Assembly (NCBI RefSeq): GCF_012955605.1
Contig: NZ_CP052135.1
Coordinates: forward strand, 1,559,469 to 1,623,468
From: Bacillus fonticola
GTDB taxonomy: Bacteria; Bacillota; Bacilli; Bacillales; JC228
DNA: 64,000 nt
Reading direction: 5' to 3'
Shown here: positions 44,843 through 53,400 of the stretch, in pieces
Position numbering within the stretch: the stretch's first letter is position 1
How the letters are laid out: each line of letters opens with the position of its first letter
Notes under the pieces: model-generated
Database searches by the model: none
What the model saw: the letters and a program-made list of their open reading frames with translations, nothing else
Told to the model about the DNA's origin: nothing
Made by a program: the position numbers and the translations under genes

Positions 44843-46972
44843 CTATTCTTCGCCAAACAAATCTTCGTTCACGAGCTCTGTGACCACTAGGAATTCTCCT
44901 AGGATTTTAGCCATTTGGTCTCGTTTTGTTGCTGCACTTGGAGCGAAGGAACCGTTTGAATTCCCATTAAAGATGCCTGCTTGGTAAACCATTTCAACGG
45001 CATCGGACGCACTTTTCCCAATGCTGTTTTCATCTGAAAAGTCTGTGATGACCTTCGTCTTGTCTAACTTTCCTTCTTTGAAGTCAATGAACGGAAGGTC
45101 GAGCGCACGTTGAAGCATGATTGCGGCTTGAGCACGAGTTAACGAGTCGGAAGCAGAAAATGTGCCATCCGTTTTCCCTTGCGTCAATCCATACGCAACT
45201 GCCGCTTGTAGTTCTCCTGACTCAACGAACCACTCATCCCCATCTACATCTGTAAACGTATCATCGTAAGCAAGGTCGCGTGGCAAACCGAGCGCACGAA
45301 CGAGAAGTGCTGTGAACTGCATTCGCGTCATATTTGCGCTTGGATCAAAGTTGCCATTTGATCTTCCGTTAATAATCAGTTTCGAAGCAAGTGCTTCAAC
45401 ATAATTTTCCGCCCAGTTCTCCCCTTTATCTACGTCTGGGAAGGTCACATCGTTTTGCACAACCGTGTAACGAGAATTTGTAAGAGAGTTTCCTTCAACA
45501 ACTACTTCTCCCTCTTCGTCAAGAGACGCTCGAGTCGGGATAGGTGTAGCAGATGTTCCTTCAACACGAACCATTGTCAACAATCCAAGATCCGTCGTGT
45601 CTAGTTCTGGTAGAGTCACATTACGCGGCACAAACTGATCAAAGCGGTCTACAGAACGAGTAATGCTTTCGCCATTGCCTCTCGTCCCAATTACTTCTAC
45701 CGAGAAATCGTAAAAGCCGCCAACTCGACCTGAAACGGCGCGCTCCCCGTCCTCTACCTCGTCTTCGTTCACGTCATCAACCGTGACAACAACTTCAAAA
45801 GACTCAAGGTCAGCGTATTCAGCAGAAAGGTTATTCATTACCTCATTCAATTTTTTCGCTGGAACGACTAGTGATACGTCGCCAGTTCCAATTGTAAAGG
45901 ATGATCCCTCGCTTGCTTCAGTCGCCTTCTCTACTAAATCGCCAGGCAACTTCGCTTTCGAGCGCTCACCAGATTCCGCTTTCTCGATTTCAACTACTAT
46001 TTGATCCTTCTCTTCCGTAATATTAGCCACGATGTCATCAATACTTCCGGCATCGATTGTTGTTACTAATTCAGAAACACCATCTTCACCTGTTTCTTCT
46101 TCAGTGGTCGTCGCCCCTTCAGGAAGTGTCACGACGTCTCTCTCTGTATCATTGTCAGTGTCGCCACCACCACTTGATGGAGGAACTGAACCACCGCCGG
46201 ACGGAGGAGGAGTTGATCCACCACCACCAGTTTCAGGGTTTTGTCCCTGAACTGTTTGGATCGCAGCAATTAAAGCATCCCGTGCAGCAGAGTATTTAAC
46301 ATCATCTAACTTTCCTATAATACTCTGAAACTCCCTTCTTGCACCCTCATAAGAAAAATCAGTAGTGAAGGCGAGCGCTACATTTTCGTGTTCAGTTGTA
46401 ATGACTGTAGTTGTTAAAGCATTCTCAAGCAATTCAGACTGAGAAGTTCCATTAATATCTTCTTCGTTTGCTAGTAGATCAAGGTACTCTCTGTAGACAT
46501 CCATGAAGAAGGCAAGTAAGTTATTTACTGTAAACTCGCCATCATACGTATCATCAATTTTGGTAGCAAAATTTTCACGGTAATCATCAATTTTGCTTTC
46601 TAAATTTGCTTGATCTGTACTAAATAGAATTGGAAAGAGTCCAGCAAGAATTTCTGTTTTCTTTGTAGTCTTTACGATGCCGTCATTAAGCATTCCAGAT
46701 ACGTGTTTTTTCCAATCATCAGATGAGATTTCATTATCCAAATCTGCCTGTGCGTCACGCAAATCCCTTTGTTGATCAGCCGTTAACACACCATAAATCT
46801 CATCCAAATAATTAATTAGCTCCTCAATTGAAGCAAAATCTCCTGCATTGTACTCAGTCGCCGCCTCAACCGTCGTAGCATTTACCAAGCCGTATGTAGC
46901 AACGGGTGTGAGGGTGAGCGTGGTGGCAAGAATTGCTTTCACCGCTTTCTGACTGAAAGGGTATCTCTTCAT
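44843..46972 (-). CDS. S-layer-homology (SLH) domain surface protein
   Basis: A secreted 709-residue acidic protein. It has a signal peptide (MKRYPFSQKAVKAILATTLT, cut after VEAA near residue 38) and a helical domain rich in Asp/Glu (40-245). A low-complexity Gly-Pro-Ser linker (ETGGGGSTPPPSGGG, about 250-280) and a beta-type region (about 280-520) follow. Three C-terminal SLH repeats (FPDVDKGENWAENYVEALAS, FTDVDGDEWFVESGELQAAV, FSDENSIGKSASDAVEMVYQ) bind pyruvylated wall polymer. The overall acidity fits a salt- or alkali-adapted host. The substrate or role of the unique regions is unknown. It is divergent from another membrane-anchored protein gene. Confidence 0.88.
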   Translation of the reverse strand: MKRYPFSQKAVKAILATTLTLTPVATYGLVNATTVEAATEYNAGDFASIEELINYLDEIYGVLTADQQRDLRDAQADLDNEISSDDWKKHVSGMLNDGIVKTTKKTEILAGLFPILFSTDQANLESKIDDYRENFATKIDDTYDGEFTVNNLLAFFMDVYREYLDLLANEEDINGTSQSELLENALTTTVITTEHENVALAFTTDFSYEGARREFQSIIGKLDDVKYSAARDALIAAIQTVQGQNPETGGGGSTPPPSGGGSVPPSSGGGDTDNDTERDVVTLPEGATTTEEETGEDGVSELVTTIDAGSIDDIVANITEEKDQIVVEIEKAESGERSKAKLPGDLVEKATEASEGSSFTIGTGDVSLVVPAKKLNEVMNNLSAEYADLESFEVVVTVDDVNEDEVEDGERAVSGRVGGFYDFSVEVIGTRGNGESITRSVDRFDQFVPRNVTLPELDTTDLGLLTMVRVEGTSATPIPTRASLDEEGEVVVEGNSLTNSRYTVVQNDVTFPDVDKGENWAENYVEALASKLIINGRSNGNFDPSANMTRMQFTALLVRALGLPRDLAYDDTFTDVDGDEWFVESGELQAAVAYGLTQGKTDGTFSASDSLTRAQAAIMLQRALDLPFIDFKEGKLDKTKVITDFSDENSIGKSASDAVEMVYQAGIFNGNSNGSFAPSAATKRDQMAKILGEFLVVTELVNEDLFGEE

Positions 46973-47193
46973 GTGTGATCACCTCTGTTTGTTTTTTTGG
47001 TAGATTTACCACTTACTACTTGAATATGGTAATACTATCATACTATTATAGTAAGAGAGACGACAGATAGCAATCACTTTATGGGAAATTTATCATAATT
47101 TGATGAAATAGAGGGTCTTTTGTTCCTTTTTGCAAGAATATTACGGCAACCTAGAGTCTAGTGCTTCATTAAAACAAAGGAGTGTATATCACG

Positions 47194-47928
47194 TTGAAAA
47201 AGTGGAAAATCATTCTTACCACGATAGGGAGTTTGCTACTCATCGTGGCAGGAGGCCTCTACTATTACATAGAAATTCGAGAGTATGACGTTGCCGATCG
47301 TGAGGTTGATGAGATTGTCTCCAGTGAGTACGTCATCCCTCTGCCAGAAGATGACACGGTTACCAAACCCGAATCTAGCGTTGAATCAACGGGCGAAGCA
47401 AACGACGAAAAGGAAGAAACTTCGACAGCTGGAATTGTAAGAGAAGAAAACGAGTCAAGTGAGGAAGCAACCACATCTACTTCGAAACCAATCAACAAAG
47501 AATCAACAGAGTCAACAACAAGAGACAATAAGAGAGAGAAGAGAGAAGAAGAAAAACAAGACGATGATCAAGAGGTGACGGTCATTTCAATTAAGGAAAA
47601 GTATCGTCCTTCATTCGAAAACCTCCAAAACCAGGCTAATAGGCGTGTCGACGCTCTTATTGCGAAGGCATTTTCGGAATTTGAAGAAAAACGAAAAAAT
47701 GACGAATCAGTCTCTTACGGATACTTCTATAAAAAATATAAAGATGCGGCGGATACGTTAGAATTCAATACGGATGCAGTTTTTTATACAATTTTGGAAG
47801 CGCTCGAAACCGAATTAAAAGAGAACGGTTATTCTAAAAAGAACGCGAAGTCTTTTGAGGATGTGTACAATAGCGAAAAAAAAGCGCGTGAATCGGCGTT
47901 ACTAGCCAAAGCACGGGATGCCCTCTAA
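47194..47928 (+). CDS. Membrane-anchored protein with acidic linker, unknown function
   Basis: 244 residues: one N-terminal membrane anchor (KKWKIILTTIGSLLLIVAGG), a Ser/Thr/Glu-rich disordered stretch (about 40-130), then a charged helical domain (NLQNQANRRVDALIAKAFSE onward to the end). Topology suggests an extracellular C-terminus. The start is probably TTG at 47194, 11 nt after GGAG; GTG at 47182 abuts the ribosome site. It is next to, and divergent from, the SLH protein, so a role at the cell surface is likely. Family not recognised. Confidence 0.7.
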   Translation: MKKWKIILTTIGSLLLIVAGGLYYYIEIREYDVADREVDEIVSSEYVIPLPEDDTVTKPESSVESTGEANDEKEETSTAGIVREENESSEEATTSTSKPINKESTESTTRDNKREKREEEKQDDDQEVTVISIKEKYRPSFENLQNQANRRVDALIAKAFSEFEEKRKNDESVSYGYFYKKYKDAADTLEFNTDAVFYTILEALETELKENGYSKKNAKSFEDVYNSEKKARESALLAKARDAL

Positions 47929-47958
47929 GTTTTACGTTAGTTTCTATGATTTGTCTTT

Positions 47959-47995
47959 AAAATCCCTGTGGAGAAACTTCTGCAGGGATTTTTTT
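47959..47995 (+). terminator. Terminator of the anchored-protein gene
   Basis: AAAATCCCTG-N14-CAGGGATTTTTTT. Confidence 0.85.
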
Positions 47996-48080
47996 GGTGA
48001 AATTAGGAATAATAAATGGCAATCAAAGCAAACAGATAATGAGGATGCTTGCCTTGTTCAATAAGAAAGGAGGTTAGTCA

Positions 48081-48278
48081 ATGGAGGGTTCCGGTGCGTT
48101 GATGACCGTGCTTCTATTGCTAGGTGTAGTCTACTTTATCCCTTTCCTTATCGCAATGCTAAAAAGAAAAACCAATACGTTAGCAATATTTTTCTTGAAC
48201 TTGTTAGCAGGTTGGACTTTTATCGGATGGGTAGTCGCATTTATCTGGTCGATAACAAAAGACAATAAGGTTGTGTAA
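48081..48278 (+). CDS. Superinfection-immunity-type small membrane protein
   Basis: 65 residues with two membrane segments (TVLLLLGVVYFIPFLIAML and AIFFLNLLAGWTFIGWVVAF) ending WSITKDNKVV. This pattern, with N-LLAGWTFIGWVVA, matches the family named after T4 Imm (superinfection immunity, PF14373), which is common in bacterial chromosomes and not necessarily antiphage. AAAGGAGG precedes the ATG, and it has its own terminator. Confidence 0.75.
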   Translation: MEGSGALMTVLLLLGVVYFIPFLIAMLKRKTNTLAIFFLNLLAGWTFIGWVVAFIWSITKDNKVV

Positions 48279-48302
48279 AAGGTTACATGTTCAGACTTTT
48301 TG

Positions 48303-48341
48303 AAAACCACCCTCTTCCTCTAAAGAGCGGGTGGTTTCTTT
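48303..48341 (+). terminator. Terminator after the small membrane protein gene
   Basis: AAACCACCC(GCTC-type loop region)GGGTGGTTTCTTTG hairpin with a short T-rich tail. Confidence 0.7.
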
Positions 48342-48364
48342 GTTCTCTTATGAAACGCATACTC

Positions 48365-48396
48365 ATAAAAACGGGCCTCATAAAAAGGCCCGCGCA
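48365..48396 (-). terminator. Terminator after clpE
   Basis: GCGGGCC-TTTTTATGA-GGCCCGT followed by TTTTA on the minus strand. Confidence 0.75.
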
Positions 48397-48401
48397 CACT
48401 T

Positions 48402-50546
48402 CTACTTAACAATAATTTTATCTTCTTCAACCGCCACTACTAACTGATTCGAAGCTGTTTCTTCTAGTAATACATCCGCAATTTGGTCCTCCAGCTGTTC
48501 TTGAATGATCCGACGTAGTGGTCGCGCTCCGAATGCTGGGTGGTAGCCCCATTCAATCAATTTCTCTTTTGCCTCATCCTGAATGGTAATGTCGATGCCT
48601 TGCTCCTGTAGTTTGCCAACCAATTCCTCCAGCATTAAGTCTAAAATTTTCAGGAGATGGTCTTTCTCTAAAGAGTTAAATTCAATAATAGAGTCAAAGC
48701 GATTGAGGAACTCTGGTTTGAAATAGGAACCTAAGGACTCTAAGATGTTTGTTTCTTTCTTTAAGTCCTCTTCTACAGAGTTGAAACCAACTGTCGCTTT
48801 CTTCTTCTCTGTCACACCCGCATTGCTCGTCATGATTAGAACGGTATCCTTAAAGCTTACGGTTCTGCCTTGGCTATCTGTCAAACGTCCATCTTCTAAA
48901 ATTTGTAGGAACATATGTTGCACATCTGGGTGTGCCTTTTCGATTTCGTCCAACAAAATAAGACTGTACGGATTGCGTCTTACCTGTTCTGTTAGTTGCC
49001 CCGCTTCGTCGTGTCCTACGTATCCAGGAGGGGAACCGATTAATTTTGAAGTCGAGTGTTTCTCCATGTATTCACTCATATCGAGACGAATCATGGCCTC
49101 TTTTGACCCGAACAGTTCTTCGGCTAGTGACTTCGATAGTTCTGTTTTCCCGATACCAGTTGGTCCAACGAATAAGAAGGATCCGATCGGACGGTGCTTG
49201 GACTTCAGACCAGCACGACTTCTACGAATTGCTTTTGTCACTTTTCGCACGGCCTCTTCTTGTCCAATGACTTTTCCTGCAAGGTTTTGTTCAAGATGTT
49301 TCATTTTCGCTTTTTCGTTTTCCTGCAGTTTTCCTACAGGGATGCCTGTTTTACTTTCGATCAAACTCATAATGAACTCTTGATCGACGACACCTTTTCT
49401 TTTATTTTCTTCATCAGCTTGGAGCTCTTTCATAAGCGATAGTTCTTGATCGCGTAATTTGGCTGCTTCTTCGTATCTTTCATTACGTGTAGCTTCTTCC
49501 TTTTTGTTACGAAGATCAGTTAGTTTCTTTTGTAGAGTTGCTGTTTCCTTACCTTCTGACAACAAGTTCACTTTAGAGCCTGCTTCATCCAGTAAGTCAA
49601 TCGCTTTGTCTGGTAGGAAGCGGTCTTGAATGTAGCGATCAGACAAAGCAACACAAGCTTTCAATGCTTCCTCTGTATAGTGAACTTGATGATAAGCTTC
49701 ATATTTAGACTGCAAACCTTTTAGAATTTCGAATGCTTCCGCTGAAGTCGGCTCCTTCACAGTGATCGGTTGGAAACGTCTTTCAAGGGCGGCATCTTTT
49801 TCAATTTGACGGTATTCCTTTAACGTCGTGGCACCAATCACTTGTAGCTCACCACGGGCTAAAGCAGGTTTTAAGATATTCCCTGCATCCATCGAACCTT
49901 CTGCGGCACCCGCACCAACTAGTTGATGAATCTCATCTATAAATAAAATAACATTTCCTCTCGTTTGTAGCTCATGAATAATCGCTTTCAGGCGCTCCTC
50001 AAAGGAACCTCTTATACCCGTACCCGCTGTTAAAGAAGCAACGTCCATCACGTATAGCTCTTTATTCAACAGTTTAGACGGCACATCTGTGGCAACCATT
50101 TTAAGTGCTAGTCCTTCTGCAATAGCGGTCTTCCCTACCCCTGGTTCCCCAATGAGAACAGGGTTATTTTTATTGCGTCTATTTAAAATTTCAATAACTC
50201 TTTCCACTTCTTTATCGCGACCAATAACAGGATCAATTTGTCCATTTCTAGCTTGATCCGTTACGTTTCGACCAAATTGATCCAATAGTCCACTTCCACC
50301 TTTTCCACCTTGAGTAGACGGGGAAGTTGGGGGTTGTTTCATAGCAAATGAGGAACCATTTGCTGCGTCAATGCTTTTAAATAGTTCATCAAACGGGAAG
50401 CCACCACTAAAACCAGAAGGCGTAGTATGTTTAGCCTGTTGCTTTTCAAAACAAGAACGGCACATTTTCACTTCCGACTTTTCTTGATTGACTTGGGTAA
50501 CCACATTAATACTTGCTTGATTTTGCTGGCATACTTGACACAACAT
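48402..50546 (-). CDS. clpE: ATP-dependent Clp protease ATP-binding subunit ClpE
   Basis: A Hsp100 unfoldase that works with ClpP under heat and protein stress and helps degrade CtsR. 714 residues: N-terminal zinc finger (C3, C6, C29, C32), a low-complexity linker, first AAA domain ([24 protein letters not shown]), a UVR coiled coil in the middle ([18 protein letters not shown]) and a second AAA domain ([32 protein letters not shown]). The absence of a Clp-N domain and the zinc finger separate it from ClpC. CtsR operators cover its promoter. Confidence 0.95.
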   Translation of the reverse strand: MLCQVCQQNQASINVVTQVNQEKSEVKMCRSCFEKQQAKHTTPSGFSGGFPFDELFKSIDAANGSSFAMKQPPTSPSTQGGKGGSGLLDQFGRNVTDQARNGQIDPVIGRDKEVERVIEILNRRNKNNPVLIGEPGVGKTAIAEGLALKMVATDVPSKLLNKELYVMDVASLTAGTGIRGSFEERLKAIIHELQTRGNVILFIDEIHQLVGAGAAEGSMDAGNILKPALARGELQVIGATTLKEYRQIEKDAALERRFQPITVKEPTSAEAFEILKGLQSKYEAYHQVHYTEEALKACVALSDRYIQDRFLPDKAIDLLDEAGSKVNLLSEGKETATLQKKLTDLRNKKEEATRNERYEEAAKLRDQELSLMKELQADEENKRKGVVDQEFIMSLIESKTGIPVGKLQENEKAKMKHLEQNLAGKVIGQEEAVRKVTKAIRRSRAGLKSKHRPIGSFLFVGPTGIGKTELSKSLAEELFGSKEAMIRLDMSEYMEKHSTSKLIGSPPGYVGHDEAGQLTEQVRRNPYSLILLDEIEKAHPDVQHMFLQILEDGRLTDSQGRTVSFKDTVLIMTSNAGVTEKKKATVGFNSVEEDLKKETNILESLGSYFKPEFLNRFDSIIEFNSLEKDHLLKILDLMLEELVGKLQEQGIDITIQDEAKEKLIEWGYHPAFGARPLRRIIQEQLEDQIADVLLEETASNQLVVAVEEDKIIVK

Positions 50547-50570
50547 ACAGAAAACCTCCCTGAATTTTAA

Positions 50571-50628
50571 TTTGACCTTTATTGACCTTTCGTGACCTCA
50601 TTATACTTTGACCTTTTTTGACTTTCAA
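50571..50628 (-). promoter_or_regulatory. clpE promoter with CtsR heptad repeats
   Basis: On the minus strand TTGAAA (50623-50628), 17-bp spacer, TATAAT (50600-50605). AGTCAAA-AAA-GGTCAAA (50607-50623) matches the CtsR consensus exactly and fills the spacer. Downstream, GGTCACG, GGTCAAT and GGTCAAA (50571-50597) continue the heptad array at 10-bp periodicity. Heat-inducible CtsR control is expected. Confidence 0.9.
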
Positions 50629-50751
50629 GTTTTCGGATTGTGGGAATCTTTGGGAGGTTTAAGTGAGCAGATTGCTGAAGAATTGTAAATATAGTCTGAT
50701 AGCGTAATGTCGGAAGAAAGACGCTCGTGGATCCCCTTCAATAACTCGGGA

Positions 50752-50900
50752 GTAACGCTCATAAACCGGATCTAACGCTCTTATCTCGGGATTAGCGCTC
50801 ATAAACCGGATGTAACGCTCTTATCTCTGGAGTAACGCTCTTAAACCCAGATTAACGCTCTTATCTCGGGAGTAGCGCTCATAAACCGGATGTAACGCTC
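50752..50900. repeat. 20-bp tandem repeat, about 7.5 units
   Basis: Units start every 20 bp from 50752 to 50892: TAACGCTCATAAACCGGATC, TAACGCTCTTATCTCGGGAT, TAGCGCTCATAAACCGGATG, TAACGCTCTTATCTCTGGAG and so on. ATAAACCGGAT and TTATCTCGGGA forms largely alternate, giving a 40-bp higher-order unit. It lies between the clpE and pepF genes. There are no spacers and no cas genes. Confidence 0.9.
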
Positions 50901-50902
50901 TA

Positions 50903-50945
50903 AGATTGGCTTCTTTTTCAGCTTGTTCGGCGAGCTGAATAGTCG
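50903..50945 (-). pseudogene. Fragment related to the broken gene at 5360-5718
   Basis: The minus strand encodes a short LAEQAEKEANL stretch, close in DNA and protein to VEQAEKEATL at the 5.4-kb remnant (TTGGCTTCTTTTTCAGCTTG is shared except for one base). It directly abuts the tandem repeat. It is too short to assign. Confidence 0.3.
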
Positions 50946-51002
50946 GATTGCCAAGACAATAGAGTTGTTTTTCCACATGCTCCACCACTGTCCAACTTCT
51001 CT

Positions 51003-51043
51003 AGAGGCAACTGAGAAAACACGTTAATTTCTCAGTTGCCTCC
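51003..51043. other. Long perfect hairpin without T-tract
   Basis: GAGGCAACTGAGAAA and TTTCTCAGTTGCCTC form a 15-bp perfect stem with a 9-nt loop downstream of pepF. Neither strand has a run of T after it, so it may be an RNA 3'-end structure or remnant rather than a classical terminator. Confidence 0.6.
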
Positions 51044-51114
51044 ATTTACCAAGTGTGCTGGACAATTCTTTTTATGTTGCTCTCAATAATTTCGAACGAT
51101 GACGTGCCTTTAAT

Positions 51115-52923
51115 CTAGAAGCTCTTCTCAAGCTCATCAACTAAACTACCTACATATGCCACTGCTTTTCGAATCGGTTCAGGAGTAGACATGTCGACAC
51201 CGGCCGTCTGCATTAGCTCGAGTGGCTTTAGTGTGCCCCCTGCCTTCAAAGCAGATAACCAGCGATCGACAGCAGGCTGCCCTTCTTCTTGAATCATTTG
51301 GGCTGCAGCGGTAGAAGCCGTCAGACCTGCTGAGTACGTATACGGGTAGAGACCCATGTAATAATGAGGTTGGCGCATCCACGTTAAGCTAGCACCTTCA
51401 TCGATTTCCACGCCGTCTCCCCAGAAATTCGATAGGAGCTCTTGCTTTTGTTTGCAAAGAACATTGGCCGTAATTGGAGTTCCCTTTTCAGCTAAATCAT
51501 AAATTCGACGCTGGAGCTCTCCTTCAAGGATGTGGGTGACGAAGTTGTGGTAGTACGTTCCTATAGATTGAAGAATGACCCAACGACGCATACGATCATC
51601 AGTAGACTTCGCTAAAATATGCTCACTCAACAACATTTCATTCATTGTAGAAGGCGCTTCAACAAAGTACCTAGACGGACGAGTATTGGAAATGCTTTGA
51701 TAACGACCCGCCAAACTAAAGTGACCCGCATGACCTAATTCATGAGCAAGTGTAAAGGCATTTCTCATCGAGTCGTTCCAAGTCATTAAAATATATGGAT
51801 GAACCCCGTAAGGACTTGAACAAAACGCACCCGATCTTTTTCCTACATTGTCAGCTAGATCCACCCAACGATCGCGCACACCCCGCTCCATAATCTCCAT
51901 ATATTCCGGTCCCATCACTTGTAACGACTCCAGAACGAGTTCGGACGCTTCCTCATATGTAATCTGAGGGTTAAACTCAGGGTCAAGAGGCGCTTTTAAA
52001 TCACTAAAATACATCTTTTCTAAACCTAAAACACGCTGCTTTAGCTTAGCAAGGCGACGCATGTGTGGGGCTAGCTCCGTTTGAATCGTGTCTAATTGAT
52101 TGTGATACATCTGTTCTGTAACTTGTTGGTCGTGCAAAAGCATATGTGTCACAGATTCATAATTACGCAAACGAGCTTCCGTCACTTGTTTTTTCACTTC
52201 TGTAGCAAAGGTTGCTGCATACGTATTTTTGTATTGCTTAAGTGTGTCAACAAAAGAAGCATAGGCCTTCCGACGCAGCTCTGTATTGGCTGAATCCTCA
52301 TACTTCGGAAACGAATTAAACGTTAAAGGATGCTCATCCCCGTCATCAGTAATAAAGGAAGAGAACTGCATGTCGGATGTCTTACTTCGTTCATAAATCA
52401 TATAAGGTGCACCCAACACTTCACCAAAAGCAGCTAACATTTCCTCCGCATCTGGGGAAAGCCTATATGGTTTTGTTTCTAGCAAGTCTGTTAGCGTTTT
52501 GCGAAACTCCTCCAAACCTTTTTCTTCCTGTATGTAGGCTTGGACCGTCTTATCAGCTAGCTCAAGAATTTCTGAGTGTATAAAGGACGTACTTGCGCTG
52601 ACAGTCGACATAAGAGAACCAACAAGTCCAGAATTCGCCTGATTCACTGGATTAGTCCCATCTTCTGACTGACGTAAACTAGCAAACGTCATCACCCGCG
52701 TCACCCGCTCACGCAACGCATCATTCGCAAGCAAACAATCTAGCAAAGTTTTCGCACTTTCACCAAGACGCCCTTTGTACTGAGTTACCGTTTGGATATC
52801 GTTTTGAATGGCTTCAAGCTCAGACTTCCAGGCGCCCTCAGATGCAAACAAATCGGTTAGATCCCACGTTTGCTCAACAGGAATCTCTGGACGTGTTAAG
52901 GTTTTTTTCATTACTTTGGTCAT
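51115..52923 (-). CDS. pepF: Oligoendopeptidase F
   Basis: A cytosolic M3-family zinc peptidase degrading peptides of about 7-17 residues. 602 residues, the normal size: MTKVMKKTLTRPEIPVEQTW, a helical N-lobe, and HELGHAGHF with the third ligand in VEAPSTMNEMLLSE. The ATG at 52923 has AAAGGAGC upstream; an in-frame upstream extension to 53166 is read from repeat DNA and is rejected. Confidence 0.93.
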   Translation of the reverse strand: MTKVMKKTLTRPEIPVEQTWDLTDLFASEGAWKSELEAIQNDIQTVTQYKGRLGESAKTLLDCLLANDALRERVTRVMTFASLRQSEDGTNPVNQANSGLVGSLMSTVSASTSFIHSEILELADKTVQAYIQEEKGLEEFRKTLTDLLETKPYRLSPDAEEMLAAFGEVLGAPYMIYERSKTSDMQFSSFITDDGDEHPLTFNSFPKYEDSANTELRRKAYASFVDTLKQYKNTYAATFATEVKKQVTEARLRNYESVTHMLLHDQQVTEQMYHNQLDTIQTELAPHMRRLAKLKQRVLGLEKMYFSDLKAPLDPEFNPQITYEEASELVLESLQVMGPEYMEIMERGVRDRWVDLADNVGKRSGAFCSSPYGVHPYILMTWNDSMRNAFTLAHELGHAGHFSLAGRYQSISNTRPSRYFVEAPSTMNEMLLSEHILAKSTDDRMRRWVILQSIGTYYHNFVTHILEGELQRRIYDLAEKGTPITANVLCKQKQELLSNFWGDGVEIDEGASLTWMRQPHYYMGLYPYTYSAGLTASTAAAQMIQEEGQPAVDRWLSALKAGGTLKPLELMQTAGVDMSTPEPIRKAVAYVGSLVDELEKSF

Positions 52924-53054
52924 GGGAATGCTCCTTTCAATATTGGAGTTGGTAGAAGAAAAATGAATCTCCCTATTCTTCTTCCCTTCGATGCTATGTA
53001 AATCCTTCCTCAAATAGGGAAATCGCCTGAGCCGATGCACAAATATAGTAAAAA

Positions 53055-53097
53055 GAGAGAGAAGTGCTCGAACATCGAACACTTCTCTCGTCTCTAC
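53055..53097 (-). terminator. Terminator, probably of the yeiH-like gene
   Basis: AGAGAAGTG-N13-CACTTCTCT followed by CTCTTTTTAC on the minus strand. It is separated from the YeiH stop codon by about 300 bp of repeat DNA. Confidence 0.65.
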
Positions 53098-53104
53098 GAC
53101 ATGG

Positions 53105-53175
53105 TGAAACAAGATGATGCGCGGGGCGGGCGGTGAGCCCGCTGGAGTCGCCGCCTTCTGCTCCAATCAACGAAC
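53105..53175 (-). repeat. Fragment of interspersed repeat family 2
   Basis: GGGCGGGCGGTGAGCC and CGCCGCCTTCTGCTCCAATC resemble the GC-rich middle and right part of the repeat at 5129-5392, joined by a short deletion. Confidence 0.5.
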
Positions 53176-53190
53176 AGATGGCGAGTCAAA

Positions 53191-53400
53191 ACTAGCGGAG
53201 GAAATACACGTAGACTCCTGCGGAATAGCGGAGACGCTGAGACCCCGCAGAGAGCGTACTTTGTGAACGAGGAGGCTCAGCGCGGAGCCCGCGGAAAGCG
53301 TAGTGTATTTCCGGAGCGGTATTCAGGCACTATGAATTTTCATTACTTCGCATCATGGGATTACTGTATAGTAAAAACAACAAAGGATACGAAAAGAGCC
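53191..53400 (-). repeat. Interspersed repeat family 1, copy B (fullest copy)
   Basis: ACTAGCGGAGGAAATACACG to GAAAAGAGCC. It holds the inverted pair GGAAATACAC / GTGTATTTCC around a palindromic middle (CGGAGACGCTGAGACCCCGC). Its outer end directly abuts the stop codon of the YeiH-type gene at 53401. No coding potential is evident. Confidence 0.75.

Noticed and set aside
48081..48278. Antiphage defence system around the superinfection-immunity-type gene
   Set aside because: The family is widespread on chromosomes, and neighbours are housekeeping or surface genes with no known defence partners.
48745..49383. Long plus-strand open frame opposite clpE
   Set aside because: It is a shadow of the conserved clpE ATPase domains; no ribosome site and no family match.
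50752..50900. CRISPR array
   Set aside because: Repeats are directly adjacent without unique spacers, the unit is only 20 bp and no cas genes are near.
52924..53166. N-terminal extension of oligoendopeptidase F
   Set aside because: The extension is read through interspersed repeat DNA and a terminator; a clear ribosome site precedes the ATG at 52923 and the family length fits that start.
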